From: Klebsormidium nitens
Lineage: Eukaryota; Streptophyta; Klebsormidiophyceae; Klebsormidiales; Klebsormidiaceae
Length of the DNA stretch: 64,000 nt
Direction: 5' to 3'
Assembly: GCA_000708835.1 (NCBI GenBank)
Contig: DF236952.1
Span: forward strand, 62,001 to 126,000
A program made the translations under genes and the position numbers. The notes under the pieces are model-generated. The model was given only the letters and a program-made list of their open reading frames with translations. It made no database searches and was not told where the DNA came from. Below, one piece after another: positions 23,501 through 34,538 of the stretch (position 1 is its first letter; every line of letters begins with the position of its first letter).

Positions 23501-26500
23501 ACTACTGCAACGGCACGCAGCGCACACAAACCGGGCCGGGCCCTTCCGGAAACACAATCACGACCCCCGTGGTGAGCCGTCCTCTTCAGATTCGTCCTTT
23601 GCCATATAGTGATTGCATGGCAACGTTTCTTTTGTGAAGATTCTTAGATTTCAGCTGGCTGGGCCTTTCTTTGTTTCTACAGCGTCTCTTCGCTGACGAG
23701 TTTCGTGCCTGAATTGTCCACAATTGCAAGCCTTTTCATGCACTGGTGCGGTGATCTTCAGATTATATGCATTGCCGGGAAACCAATCAGGAAATTTTAC
23801 CTTCTGCAAGGTGTTCCCGGGGAAAAGTCGACGAAGCACGAAGTAAACGAATCAAAAGGAAGAGAACTATCAATTGTCAAAACTCAAAACACCGCCTTAC
23901 ACTACGTTCCGCTTTCTCCAGGCCCAAAGCTGTACATATGATTCCCTTGCGGTAGGCTTCTGCAGCACCTGCATCGATGCCACTTGCAATACTGATGGTT
24001 GTAACGCAATCACAGGGTAAGTTTGGGTGTCTTAATATGGTTTTGCTGCGTGCCTTTGATGGTCGAAGCTGGAGGCTTTCGTCAGAAGCACAAATCTTTC
24101 CTGAGCAAAAGACTGCATGGATGTACGTATCGCATCTGTTGCCCTCGAACGATCTGTCACGTGATTCAGCTTCGACCCTTCTCAAAGAAACGTTCTGTCT
24201 CTTGTAATGCTCAACGGAATGTAAAGACAACCTCGGAAAGCATCCTCTGTTTTCATACATCGCTCTTAGACCAACTTTCACCCCCCCTATTCTTATTTGT
24301 CCTTCTTTGATTTTCCCTGATCGAGCCGGACTTTCACCTTTCTCGACCTATCTGCCACTAGATTCATCCCCTTCCGTCTCTATCTTGTGAAAGTCCTTCT
24401 GCCTCCCTCAGTCCCGGAACCTTCCCCCTTGCTAATCTTCAACTTTTCCTCCTCCAATATGCTATGCACGGTCCCGGCAAATAGTATTTTTGAAACCTTT
24501 TGGGGCCGTGCGATCAGTCTCTTCATTCTGGTCGCCTACCATTCGACCTCTTTTTCCTCTTTAATATTTTGTAGTCTCCCGTACCCCTATCCCCAACTTT
24601 TGCTACTGCGGTGCTCCAATTTTGCCAGCTACTCCAATAAGCTATGCACGGATCCAGCAAACGCGGAACGCGCTCGACACCAGCTGGGGCCGCGCATACG
24701 GTCTCTAACTTCGACCGCCACTACATTCAACCCCGTTTTACTCCTCTATATCTGTTTGTATATTTAGTCTTGCGTTCTCAAATTCCCCCACTCTTGCTAA
24801 TTCTCGGTGCTCCGATCCACCAGCTACTCCAATAAGCTATGCACGGACCCAGCAAACGCGAACGCGCTCGACACCAGCTGGGGCCGCGCATACGGCCTCG
24901 ACTCGCGCTGCTTCCTCCAGGGCGACCAGTTCTGGGTCAAGGGCCAGCAGATCCTGAGCGCCTCAGGCGCCGGCTGCTTCAGCAACCGGTGCTCGCTCAC
25001 TGCCGGGGGGCAGTTCAGCTTGCAGGTAGGAAATCTGCGGCGTTTGTGTGAGATTTGACAACGTGTGCCCTGACTATCGTGTGTTTACGAAGCAGTTGCT
25101 GAAGCGTCGTCAGGGGTTTATGTTGTATGGTGCCGTCTGCTGGGACGGGATGTCAGGCGGTATTGACCCCACTAGGGACAAAATCTTCTTACTTCGATGG
25201 TCCGCTGAGCTTATAGTTTGTTGTTTTTGGAATTTGAGCTCGACATGCGTCCGAGATGTGTTGTCCATGCTATGATTGGTCAAAGATCTCACCCTCGCCA
25301 TCTCTCTTCTCGTTGTGGTTTCAAACCATTGATTTTTGTTGTTGCCAACATCAGATTTCGCTTTGCCTCCTGCCTCTTGTTCCGTCGCAAACTCGGTTAA
25401 CTTTGTAACGCAGTCGTGTCTTGATTTGTCCCCTTTCCTTATTCAAATCGTTTCTCCTTTTTGCCGCTTATCCAGCTCAAACCTCGTTCCTAAACTGGCC
25501 CCGACTCCTCAATCGCAGGTCCAGGTCGGCACTGGAAACTGGGTGCAGTGCGTGGACAACCAAATGGTCGACTTGACGAGCGCCGGCTTCTCCCAGGGCC
25601 GCCTCGGCCCCTGCCCCGTTGCCGCCGACTTCTGTCGCTTTGCCACGTGTCCAAACAGCTGTAGCGGCTTCGGCAAGTGCTACTTGGGCGTGTGCATGTG
25701 CGACCCGGGCCATGCGGGCGCGGACTGCAGCCAGGTGCGGACGTACTTTCATCTATGGTTTCCTAATCGCACAGCTGTGGTTTTTCCCAGTCTGTCGTTC
25801 AGATTGCCTTTTCACGGGTCTGGTATTCATCACTTTGGACTCTTATTTCTCAGCTCATATCAACGGGCGTTCTACTGGTTCCACAGGAACCTGTTGAAGG
25901 CACTAGTTCAGGGCTTCTTCAGAGCGACGTCTGGAGAATGCCAGTTTTGCGACTTGCTCAGGGCTCCAGCGTGGTGCTCGTAAACGGAGAGACTTTTAAG
26001 GTTCTCTTTGCAGGAACCCCCTTCAACATGCACGGTTGAGCACACTTTTCTCGTTTCCACCTTCATAAACGTGTTCTTTTTTTCTGCAGCGCACCTGCTC
26101 CCAAGACTCCCAGTGCTCGGACACCGGGTCCACCTGCAACCTGGCCACCAAAACGTGCGGCGCCGCCACGACTGGGGCCGCGGGAACCCCTTCCACCATT
26201 ATTACTGCGCCCACAGGCAACGGCACCGCTGCAGCGCCCCTGGGAGCTGCCGGTGCGTTCCCCCTTGAAGCTTGCTTTCTGCTTTTTCGAATATTGATAT
26301 CTTGACGCTCAAGTTTGCCCACCAATAGAAGCGGCTCGTTGCAAGTAACGTGACAGTAGTCTTTCTCCGCCCGACGTGGGGTTTAAATGCACGCTTCAGA
26401 CAAGAAAAAGCAAAAGGTTTGACCTGCTCGAAGGGGCCTGGTAACGTGTAGGATAACCACAAAAGAACCAAGCCGTGAGTCCTCAAGCTGGCCCAAGGTT

Positions 26501-29323
26501 CCACCATCATGCGGATTGTTCGAACTTGAGAATCCGCGTTTGACTTTCAAAAGCAACCGCCTAAAAGGCCCTTCGAATCGTTATTATATTCCTAGGTAAG
26601 CATAGCTGGCTCACTTGCCAGGCTCCAAATTTCCAGACCTCCTTCTCGCTTGCGATTCCGACTGGCGGTTAGAGCTCTCCCCTCTTTGCTATCTAGTGCA
26701 TTTTAACGTTCTCCACCGATGACTTGCATCCGAAAGCCGCCTCTCCAACTGATGCAGTTCCAACTCCGACCGCGTATGACCCGTCAAAAGTCGGGGTCGC
26801 CTCTCCGGGGCCCATTTCCGCCTCCGTATCGACCCCCCCGAGCGGTCAGCTCAGCCCCACCGACACTCGGCCCCAACCGACGCAGGGGGTACTCGTTATC
26901 TCCACCATCAGCTTCGGGGGAGGCCAGATTAGTCAAATGACAAACACGCAGAACCGGCTCTATTTCGAGGTGAGGCTCTGATGTTGCCGCATGGAGAATT
27001 GGACGAAGAGTGTCTGAGGTTGTGCGAGCCAGGGCGGTTTGGCTTTGTTTTGTATCGGATTCCTGGGTTGATGGGAGTCATTTGTCAATGCCTACCAGGC
27101 TGTGAACGGTGGGCGGACACGCGCTACTGTCACCAGCGGCACGTCCAATTCCACTTTTGAGTGCTCGTTCACGTTAGGTTTTGCGGTTCCAATGACCAGA
27201 GCGCTCCTCTCTTCAAAGATGGAACAGCTGTCTTGACCATGGTTGCTTACACGTCTCGCCGTTCCCTCTGCAGTCAAACTTTACGGCGGACATGGCCGCC
27301 GCTGTTCGGGCCGCGGGCTACTCGGGACAGGTTCAGGTAGGCACGCAACCGGCTAACCAACTCAGATTCTTGGTGGTCCTTTTCAAAGTCGCTTTTTGTG
27401 GCCGTTTACGAGTTGGTAAGTGCTTTGGTGCGGGAAACCGTCTCGAGTCAGGGATGAGAAGCTCTGCGGTATGCAACTATGTACGTGTGCTCTCCTGTTG
27501 CGTTTTCTTGCGTTAACGCCTGATGTTATTTTGAGACCCACGCCTCCAAAAGCTGGACGTTGCCCCCGCCAAATTCGTCCGTTCTCAACCGGAGATAGTC
27601 TGAAGCATGCACTGGCAATCTGAAGGCACTTCAGTCTGTCGTGTGTGAACAATTCGACATCACATGCTATTCCCGCCGTTCTTTATTTCCAATCGCCTTA
27701 CTGGCAGCATCGAGGCGTTTGGTTTGTATCTTAACAGGTGGTCATTGACGGCTTCCGGCAAGGCAGCATTATTGTCGACTCGACGACCGCTCTGCTGAGT
27801 GCTCGGACGTACGCTGAGGCAGATCGGCTGGTCAACTCCATCAGGTACCCTTCCCGTACGAATTAGCCATGAATGTTTGAGCATTTGTTCCAGAAAGCCA
27901 AACTTGGAGTGTTCGTTGAAGGACCTGCCCTTCTGATGGCTCCTCTCTGAGAGAGCGGATGCCAGGCTGAGAGATCATCGACTCGTCTGCCGATTGCAGT
28001 TTTAACGTCTCTTGGATGGCTAACCTGATTTGAACATGCTGAGGGAGCCTACGTTCGACAAAACTGATTTCTAAGCTCGAGTAAAAGCACTGTCAGTCAG
28101 AGACACGGGCTGACCTTTGAAGTTCAGTTACTGACCCCACCTTTGACACCTCACCCACGACGGATAACCTTGCGTTTCCTCACCACTACATCTCCTCTTC
28201 GCAGTTCCAACCCAGGGGCAATCTTCGCGGCCGACCCCTACTTCCAGACGTTGCCAGCTGGCGCGGTCAACGCCTCCAACGTGCGCGCTACGGCGGCCAC
28301 GACACAGGCGAATCTGAATCCGTCCAACGGCAATTCCAGGATATTTACGGACGGGAAGCTGTTCAACCTTCGGTGGTTCTGGTGGGCGGCGATTGGCGGG
28401 GGGGCCGTCGCGCTCTGCCTCTTCTGCTGCCTGTGCTCCAGTATAGGAGGTGAGACGCTCGCCATAGCTTATGGTCCAAGGCGTGGGCTTATGTGGTTTG
28501 TGACGGGAGAGTGAACACCATGGTGCGTCCGATGCTGGGAGGGTTGCGTTGAAAGCGGTCAAAGTGAGACAAGAGAGCAGTTTGAAATGAAATCAAGATG
28601 CGTATCTTCTAGTCCCGCTGCGTTACCCAGAAGCGTCTGGCTGACTTTGCACACAGGCTGGTTTTCGTGCATAGCTCCGGAATGCTGATTCTTGGTTGCC
28701 TGTTCTGACATGCGTTGTTGCTTGATGAATTCCTGACGGGTTGACTTGTCCGTGCTTGCAGCTCGGAAAAAACGACAGCAGACCGGCCAGCTGATCTACC
28801 GGCAAAACATTTCAGCCGAGTAAGCACCCCTGAACCACCCAACTGGCCCGTTGCATGCATCCATTTTCCGAGTTCGTTGCTTCGTGCTTTGTTCTCTCCC
28901 TCGAGTCGACCAGGCTTCTCGCACCTCTTGCATCGACCAGCTTCCTCTGACTTTCTTTGCTACCGCTCTTTTTGAAGCCTCCATCAATTTAGAGCCTCGA
29001 TAATGCTCAGGTTTTCTCTACTTGCTCGAAGCAATATGCGAAATGTCGGGACTGTATTTGGAACGGCTCAACGCGGAACTAGATTTCCGCCCACTAACAT
29101 ATTCACCAATTGGTGCAGGACCATACAATCCCTCCAGCGGGAAGGGATGCAGGCTCCGTACTGGCAGGGCGTTCAGTACGGGCCTTCAGGCCACGGGCCA
29201 GAAACAAGGCGGGTGCAAGATTACCCGTCATACCCACCTCCCCCAGTCTCTAACCCTCCATTTGAACAGCCTAGTCAGAGGGGTCCAGTGTACCCTGCAT
29301 ATCCGCCTCCACGACAGTACTGA
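17567..29323 (+). CDS. Leishmanolysin-like (M8) metallopeptidase, membrane anchored
   Basis: Predicted 942-aa zinc metallopeptidase of family M8, secretory pathway. Twenty exons: 17567-17615, 18315-18435, 18992-19070, 19339-19412, 19893-20034, 20614-20880, 21244-21322, 21820-22019, 22783-22939, 23477-23571, 23922-24016, 24824-25025, 25519-25734, 26090-26252, 26758-26969, 27274-27336, 27738-27844, 28205-28449, 28762-28819, 29119-29323 (2829 nt, phases agree). A signal peptide (LAVRGCCLMLLLCC) starts the protein. The catalytic HEMLH is at 250-254, and the likely third zinc ligand is His326 in ALSHWEAR after HFGCSTLNGAELE. Cys-rich M8 C-terminal blocks follow, then an EGF-like module near 564-590 (CSGFGKCYLGVCMCDPG). 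Next comes a module with a SEA-like look (about 665-790), a transmembrane helix near 830-853 (WAAIGGGAVALCLFCCLC) and a proline/tyrosine-rich cytosolic tail (YPSYPPPPV, PAYPPPRQY). Introns hold relic copies of exon 9 and 12 edges. Confidence 0.95.
22924..23135 (+). repeat. Duplicate of leishmanolysin exon 9 3' edge
   Basis: The true exon 9 end and donor (gcgccccgacgg|gtgagcttgcgtcgtg, around 22929) are copied about 95 bp downstream (gcgcccgacggctgagcttgcatcgtg, around 23025). The following intron words (ttctggtccttcacaaa and ttctggtcctttacaaa) are duplicated too. In the copy the donor GT has become CT, so it cannot be used. Confidence 0.8.
24455..24900 (+). repeat. Three-copy duplication of leishmanolysin exon 12 5' edge
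   Basis: The real acceptor and exon start (cag|ctactccaataagctatgc at 24821) code SNKLCTDPANANALDTSWG. A close copy starts near 24628 with its own AG, but a one-base insertion shifts the frame after TDPAN. A more decayed copy lies near 24455-24520. The upstream pyrimidine-rich stretches are duplicated as well, so the unit is roughly 175-195 bp. Confidence 0.85.
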
Positions 29324-30528
29324 TTACCGCAAAGTCTTGGGATAACTTCTCCTTAAAAAAGAATCTCATTTGTCTGTAAAGGTATGTCATTACGTTGATT
29401 GAGCTCGCTGGACGAGTTGAACAGGTAGAGGATGTAGCTCTTGCTCCTGCTGTTGTACCAGCGCTACTGAATAGAAGATTACAAAGTAAACCCTGTGCCA
29501 GAAGCCTGTATAATTGTGAACAGCCGCCCGCCCGGCATACAGTCCCTGATAGAGCGTTCTTCTTTCTGCAATCCTTATGGAAGTAAAGTTTGACGCTATC
29601 TAAGTTCGACCATATCTCGCGGCTTTGAAGATTTCATGCACGCATTGTGTGTATATCTTCCAATGGTTAAGTGTATGTAAGAACCGAATCTTTGGGTGGC
29701 TGGTAACTATATGTTGGGCCACTGATATGTACTTCAATCAGTGCCGGGACTGGATATCTGTACACGACTAATTCAACAAACCGAACGCTTTCGATCGACT
29801 TCAAGTTGGACGCGGTGTATGTGGACGCAAAATGACACCGCGTCATCTCACGCGCCTACGTAGTGGCACTCATCGGCAAGGAGAATTGTATACAAAGGAA
29901 ATATGCATGGTTTCAGGGTTAGTGTATTGTCACTGCCGCCAGGCGCGGCACTGGCCGTGCCTCACTTTAGTCTTTTTATCATCATGCATATGTATGCGTT
30001 TATTGCGGTACGTCTTGGATCTGCATCCATGACCGCCACAATGTCATATTGACGTTACGCGCGCATGCTTAGGTCGAAACCATCGACTCAAGCTAGAAGC
30101 AACTTTCATAATTCATTAGTTGCATGTCACAGCATGCGGGCCCGGTCTGTCTATGCAGGTCAAAAGTTGCAGGTCGATGGCAAAACGATTAAGGTCCACA
30201 AATAGAGAAGCCTTTTCGCCGAATATTTCTACGTCGGAAGTGACTCTCATCTTGCGCTGTTGCCTCGTCAGTTCCTGCGAAAGGACGGGTTGCAAACGCC
30301 TATATTCGAGTTGATCTTATATGCTCATTCAATTTGTGCTGCATGCACCGAGTGAGCACAAAGCCTCGGTCGGCTGTGCGTCTATCCTGTCCAACATAAC
30401 CAATTCCACAGCCAGGTGAAAGGCAAATTGGTGGCATCACATTGAGGTTTTAATGAATCCTCTACTTTACTTTTTAAGATCGCTTTTACGTAAGCCCAGC
30501 TCGATCTCCCTTGTGCTATTGGATGATT
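29324..30528. other. Convergent intergenic region
   Basis: About 1.2 kb between the leishmanolysin stop and the PRD3-like stop. A TGTAA word at 29375-29379 could be the polyadenylation signal commonly used in green algae. No other feature is supported; the short open frames have no splice context. Confidence 0.45.
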
Positions 30529-33528
30529 CTACTTCTTCAAAGCTCTCTGGCGCTTTCGCCTTGCTCGAAGAAGCTTCTTCTGGGTCTCGATGTCAATCTC
30601 GTCTTCGACGACTTGGGAATCGACATGAAGTGGAGCGGAGGAACGACGCTCACCCCTTCCACCTACACGATCAGAACATTTTTCTCTTCAGATTTTGACA
30701 TGGGATTCAAGAACAGACTCGATGTCCAGCCCCTATTTTCGTTTCGTTGGTCTCAAACACTACAGTAGGCAGAGAGATCAAAACACTGTGAAATTTACAC
30801 AGTCGAGAGTGATTTCGATACAAGAAGCATTTGAGCAAGACATCAGATTGCAACGGAAGCCGTTTCTTGATCGTTTTTGTCCCACCGTTGCTGGCCGCTG
30901 GAGGGTCTTCTTCCAGGTCGAAATCGAAAGAGTCGCACGAGCTCTTCCTCTTGGCCGTCGAGATTTCAGCGGGTGATTTGCGCTGGATGCAAAGGTGCTT
31001 CAGGTTAGAAGAAGGAATTTTTCACTTTCGACAATTGCACCTTGACAAACAGCGTCACAAATGCCCTCAAGAATTGAGTACAATCAGGCAGTTGGCTGCT
31101 TCTTTGTGGAATCGTCTTGGTGGTTCTTACTGAGCTCCGCCGAGCTTCTCTGTCGGCACTTGTAGGAGAGTGACCTTGTACAGCACCTGCAGTTGAAGGT
31201 GTGACGTCAATGAGTCGCAACTCGTCAGTAAGTGCCTTTCATCTTTGATCTGACATCTAGTCTGGTGGTGAAGCGCATTCTTATCAGGAATAGAGAGGAG
31301 CGCTGGCGAAGGTGGATCACTTACTTTCACCAGATGTGGATACTCCTGACCTTCTCCTACTTCGAGGAGTTGATTTTCTGCAAGTTTTCAATCGCATCCT
31401 TCAGTTCGATTTGCATGGCATACAAATACACATCCTGAAGCACGGACCGTCTGCATAATGAAGGAAAGGGAAAGAAGCAATGCAGAGCTGCGTCCGAGAG
31501 CTCATTTTTCATTGCTGGAGGGAGCACGGTGGCATACCTTGACCTAGGGGAGGAACGTTTTTGCGCCCCACCGCTGGACCTTTTGACCACTGGTAAGAAG
31601 CTTGTTATTTTCTGCTGCAGCGGACTCGTGACCACGTGCTCACGTTCTTTTCCGTCAAGCTTCAGGGTCTTCTCCGGAGGGGAAGAAGAAACTGTCTTGT
31701 TTGCTGAGGTCAACTCCTGCGTCGGGTTTTTCAGAACAGTCTTACATCCTCTCAAGAATACTTCTTCCTCTGATCACATTCAAACGTGTGAGCATCATTG
31801 CAGTCGTAGGACCAGGTTCTACTCAGGAACTTGTGCCCGTCCCTACCTGTGTTTGAGACCGCACAGTTTCCGAGATCTCCGTTTTGAATTTCCCGAATGT
31901 TTCCACGAAAAGTGCTGGCATCTTGTCCACGACATTCTGGAGCTCTTCTCTCATCTCGACCTGCAGGAAGGAACTATGTTTGACAAAAGTGTCAATCATG
32001 GCATGTAATTATCGATCACGACGTTGCATGAGTCACCTTCCAAATACTACTACAGTAGTTCTGAAGTGCAGTGCGGAGTGAATAAATTTCGAAAAGATGA
32101 TATAGCTCAGAGGGTTTGAGGAGTCTTGATGCCAACACGGTCGATAAAAGAAGACGGTGTCTATCTGTAAACGATGACTCCTCACGCCTTACCAGTGACT
32201 TCAGAGAGACCTCTCGAATTGCATCGGCCTCTTTTGCGACTTCATCTGCAAAAACGAAGATTGCAAATCAGCCTTTTAGGATGATTGTATAAATTCCACC
32301 GTTTTGATAATGAGCGGGTTCAGGCCTCTTGCTGAGCATAATCACACATAAGGACTACGCACCTTCATTCCCTTTTGAGGAATCTTCCCTTTCTTTGACT
32401 TCCTGTAGGTTCAGCTTTATCTGCTTGATGTCGTGTTTTATGGTCTCTAAACAAGTGTCCAGTGCGTCCAGACGCCGTTCGACATCCGCAGCGTTTCCTG
32501 CAGCCAACAGAACGAGCATTTCTCTATGTTTCTTTGCAGATGGCTGCAAGAATGGCCATCGAAGTTTGAAGACGTCTTTTATCAATCTTGCCTCTTTCTG
32601 GAAACATCCCTAGGACTGGTGAAGCTGTCAGCGTTTCCTGCAATGGACTCAGAGTGCTTTGCAAGCTCACGGCGATCTTTACTCACCACGAAAGTCGTTT
32701 GCTGTCTGCAAACCTGATTGAACCAGGCTCGCTGCTATACCCGGTGCCGTTAGAGGTCTTGTATCGACCGATGGTCGATTGAAGACGGGTGGAAGAGAGG
32801 CGTATGCTGATGAGTAAGGCGAAGGAGGTCGTCTCGTGGAAGGGTCTCGTAGGACTTGCGAGTTGCTGCGCCACTATGGATGAAATAGAGGACATTTGCA
32901 TTCTCAAAATACTCGCTTGTGCAGCTTGGTTACACGAAAGAACTCGGGTCTTTGAGTATCTGATGCTTCAAAGATCGAAGTGATGACTTATCCGCCAAGA
33001 GGAAAAGCTCTATTTAAGGGGCACCATTCTCAACTTTTTCCAAAAGCAGCCGCTTACCTCATCTTGCGTCCTGCTCTCTTCCTGAGACTTCACAATCATT
33101 AGTTGGTACTGCTCATCGTTCTGTGAGAACTGCGAGAACGTGTTTTGGCTTTGTGACAGTTGGATCTGCGGGTTTCCTTGCATCGTCAGAGGAGGTCGAG
33201 GCAAGCCAGGTTGTTTGGAGAGACCTCGTGCGCCCGCAGGAGCTGGTACTCCGCCAGGTAAGCCATGCTGTTGAGACCCGCCTCTACCAGAAACGCCAAA
33301 TCTGCAAGCGAAAGAAAGGCAAGGCTTCAATGTCCGAGACTCGTTCACGAGCATCCCATTGAAGACCTTTCTCAAGAATGCGTCGTTTCTCTAGAGATCG
33401 ATCATCAATTCGAAAACAGAGACTGTGGACAGCGTACGAAAGACGACTTACCTCGTTGAGTCCATAGACGTTTGACTCAGACTGAAAAGCTCCGCAGAGC
33501 TTGGCTTGTTGACCAGCAGCTTCTTCAT
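30529..33528 (-). CDS. PRD3: PAIR1/PRD3-like meiotic recombination protein
   Basis: Predicted 459-aa nuclear protein resembling rice PAIR1 and Arabidopsis PRD3, which are needed to make meiotic double-strand breaks and pair homologues. Eleven exons: 33528-33452, 33301-33058, 32873-32687, 32497-32363, 32245-32193, 31960-31847, 31767-31538, 31377-31325, 31186-31131, 30982-30886, 30662-30529 (1380 nt, phases agree). Three family landmarks are visible. The N-terminus is MKKLLVNKPSSAELFSLS. A Ser/Gln/Phe-rich LSQSQNTFSQFSQ stretch follows. A coiled-coil region starting at residue 170 opens ADVERRLDALDTC. The C-terminus (EIDIETQKKLLRARRKRQR) matches the conserved basic tail of this family. Length fits the plant proteins (roughly 450-490 aa). 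Exon 7 could instead start 24 nt later without changing frame. Exons 8 and 9 rest on splice phase alone. The first half of the gene is secure. Confidence 0.82.
32488..32643 (-). repeat. Duplicated acceptor at PRD3-like exon 4
   Basis: The acceptor and first codons of exon 4 (forward cagcgtttcctgca at 32490) recur at 32629 in the upstream intron. In transcript sense both read tgcag|gaaacgctg. The copy is followed by an open frame of about 18 codons without a good donor. It is short, so chance is not excluded. Confidence 0.55.
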
Positions 33529-34144
33529 GATCAGCAGCACCGTATGATAGGCATTTGGAGCCAATTATGTAGAGCTAGTCAGGCTAGCAAAAGGTAAGGA
33601 TCAGTCAATTGTGATTTAGAGGTATTTGGACGCCCCTTCACAGCTGAACCAACCATGGGCTTGACGATTGGCTCTGAAGCGGCGTTCATCCAGCCAGCAG
33701 CCGTCAGCCCTTTCACCTTATCTATCGCCTTACGAATTTCTCAATATGATCATTCCAAACTTTCATCTAGTATCTTCGTACCTGCTTGTAGTCCTCTGTG
33801 GTACTTTAGCCTACTTAAGCGACCATGTGTAAGCGCGCTGAAGTGGTGAATTCTGCTAGTAAGATTTCGTCCATTCCCAATTGTTCTGCAAAAGAAACTT
33901 GGCTCACAAAGAAGGAGGGCATTTCTGTACTTTAAAAGCACGGATGGACCTAAGCAAGCAAGGTTGGGGTCAAGAAAGGTTAGGTCAGGACCAATCTTGC
34001 GATCAACCCAGATCAACCATATTCTTCCGCCTTACGTACCAGATCAAAGTTCAAACGTCTTTTTCCAGCGCCGCGCCTCTGAGGCAGCCGCGAGCGCTGC
34101 CACGCGCCGCGTGGCGACCACGGCCCCCGCCCGGCGCCAGGCAC

Positions 34145-34350
34145 CGCGCGCGCATGAAACTCAAGAAAAATAATAGTAAGCTCAGATAATAGTAAGGTAA
34201 CCGTACTGTGACGGGTAGGGTTAGTATAATGGTTAGGGTGGGTACGGGTTCAGATCGGGTGTTTCATTTAAAGTTAGGGTTTTTAGTGTCAGTCGGAGCT
34301 TACTATTATCTTGGCTTACTATTATCTTTCTTGAGAGTTTTCGCGCGCGC
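34145..34350. mobile_element. MITE-like element with ~50-bp terminal inverted repeats
   Basis: The left arm (34145-34196) reads cgcgcgc, a(a)ctcaagaaa, ataatagtaag, then agataatagtaag. The right arm (34299-34350) is its reverse complement with few changes. The inner 100 bp is A/T- and G-rich and contains several ttagggt words. The whole is about 206 bp and non-coding. It could be a miniature inverted-repeat transposon or simply a large hairpin; I see no certain target-site duplication. Confidence 0.65.
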
Positions 34351-34389
34351 TCGCTAGCTTAGTGAGCCTGGCCGCCGGCCAAGAAATGC

Positions 34390-34520
34390 CGAGTAAGGTA
34401 TACCCAGGCCCAGGGCCAGGGCCAGGGCCAGCCACCTTGCACCAAGCAGCATCACTGCCATCAGCAGCATACCACTGCATACCACTGCATACATCACTGC
34501 CATCAGCAGCATTGATCGAG
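34390..34520. repeat. Simple repeats upstream of aldo-keto reductase
   Basis: A gggcca-type hexamer run (about 34406-34432) is followed by a short imperfect duplication of catcactgccatcagcagcat (about 34450-34512) with ccactgcata in between. This lies within the probable 5' UTR or promoter. Confidence 0.7.
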
Positions 34521-34538
34521 CTCTGAAAAGCAGACCAA

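Larger units (their letters stand above)
33529..34538. promoter_or_regulatory. Divergent intergenic region, PRD3-like / aldo-keto reductase
   Basis: About 1 kb between divergent start codons. It holds both promoters, a G/C-rich block (about 34066-34155), a short inverted-repeat element (34145-34350) and simple repeats (34390-34520). No coding gene is supported. Confidence 0.45.

Noticed and set aside
31378..31448. Candidate PRD3-like exon coding RSVLQDVYLYAMQIELKDAI
   Set aside because: It fits the incoming phase but leaves no in-phase way to the conserved C-terminal exons. The alternative exon at 31377-31325 does, so I kept that; this could still be an alternative exon.
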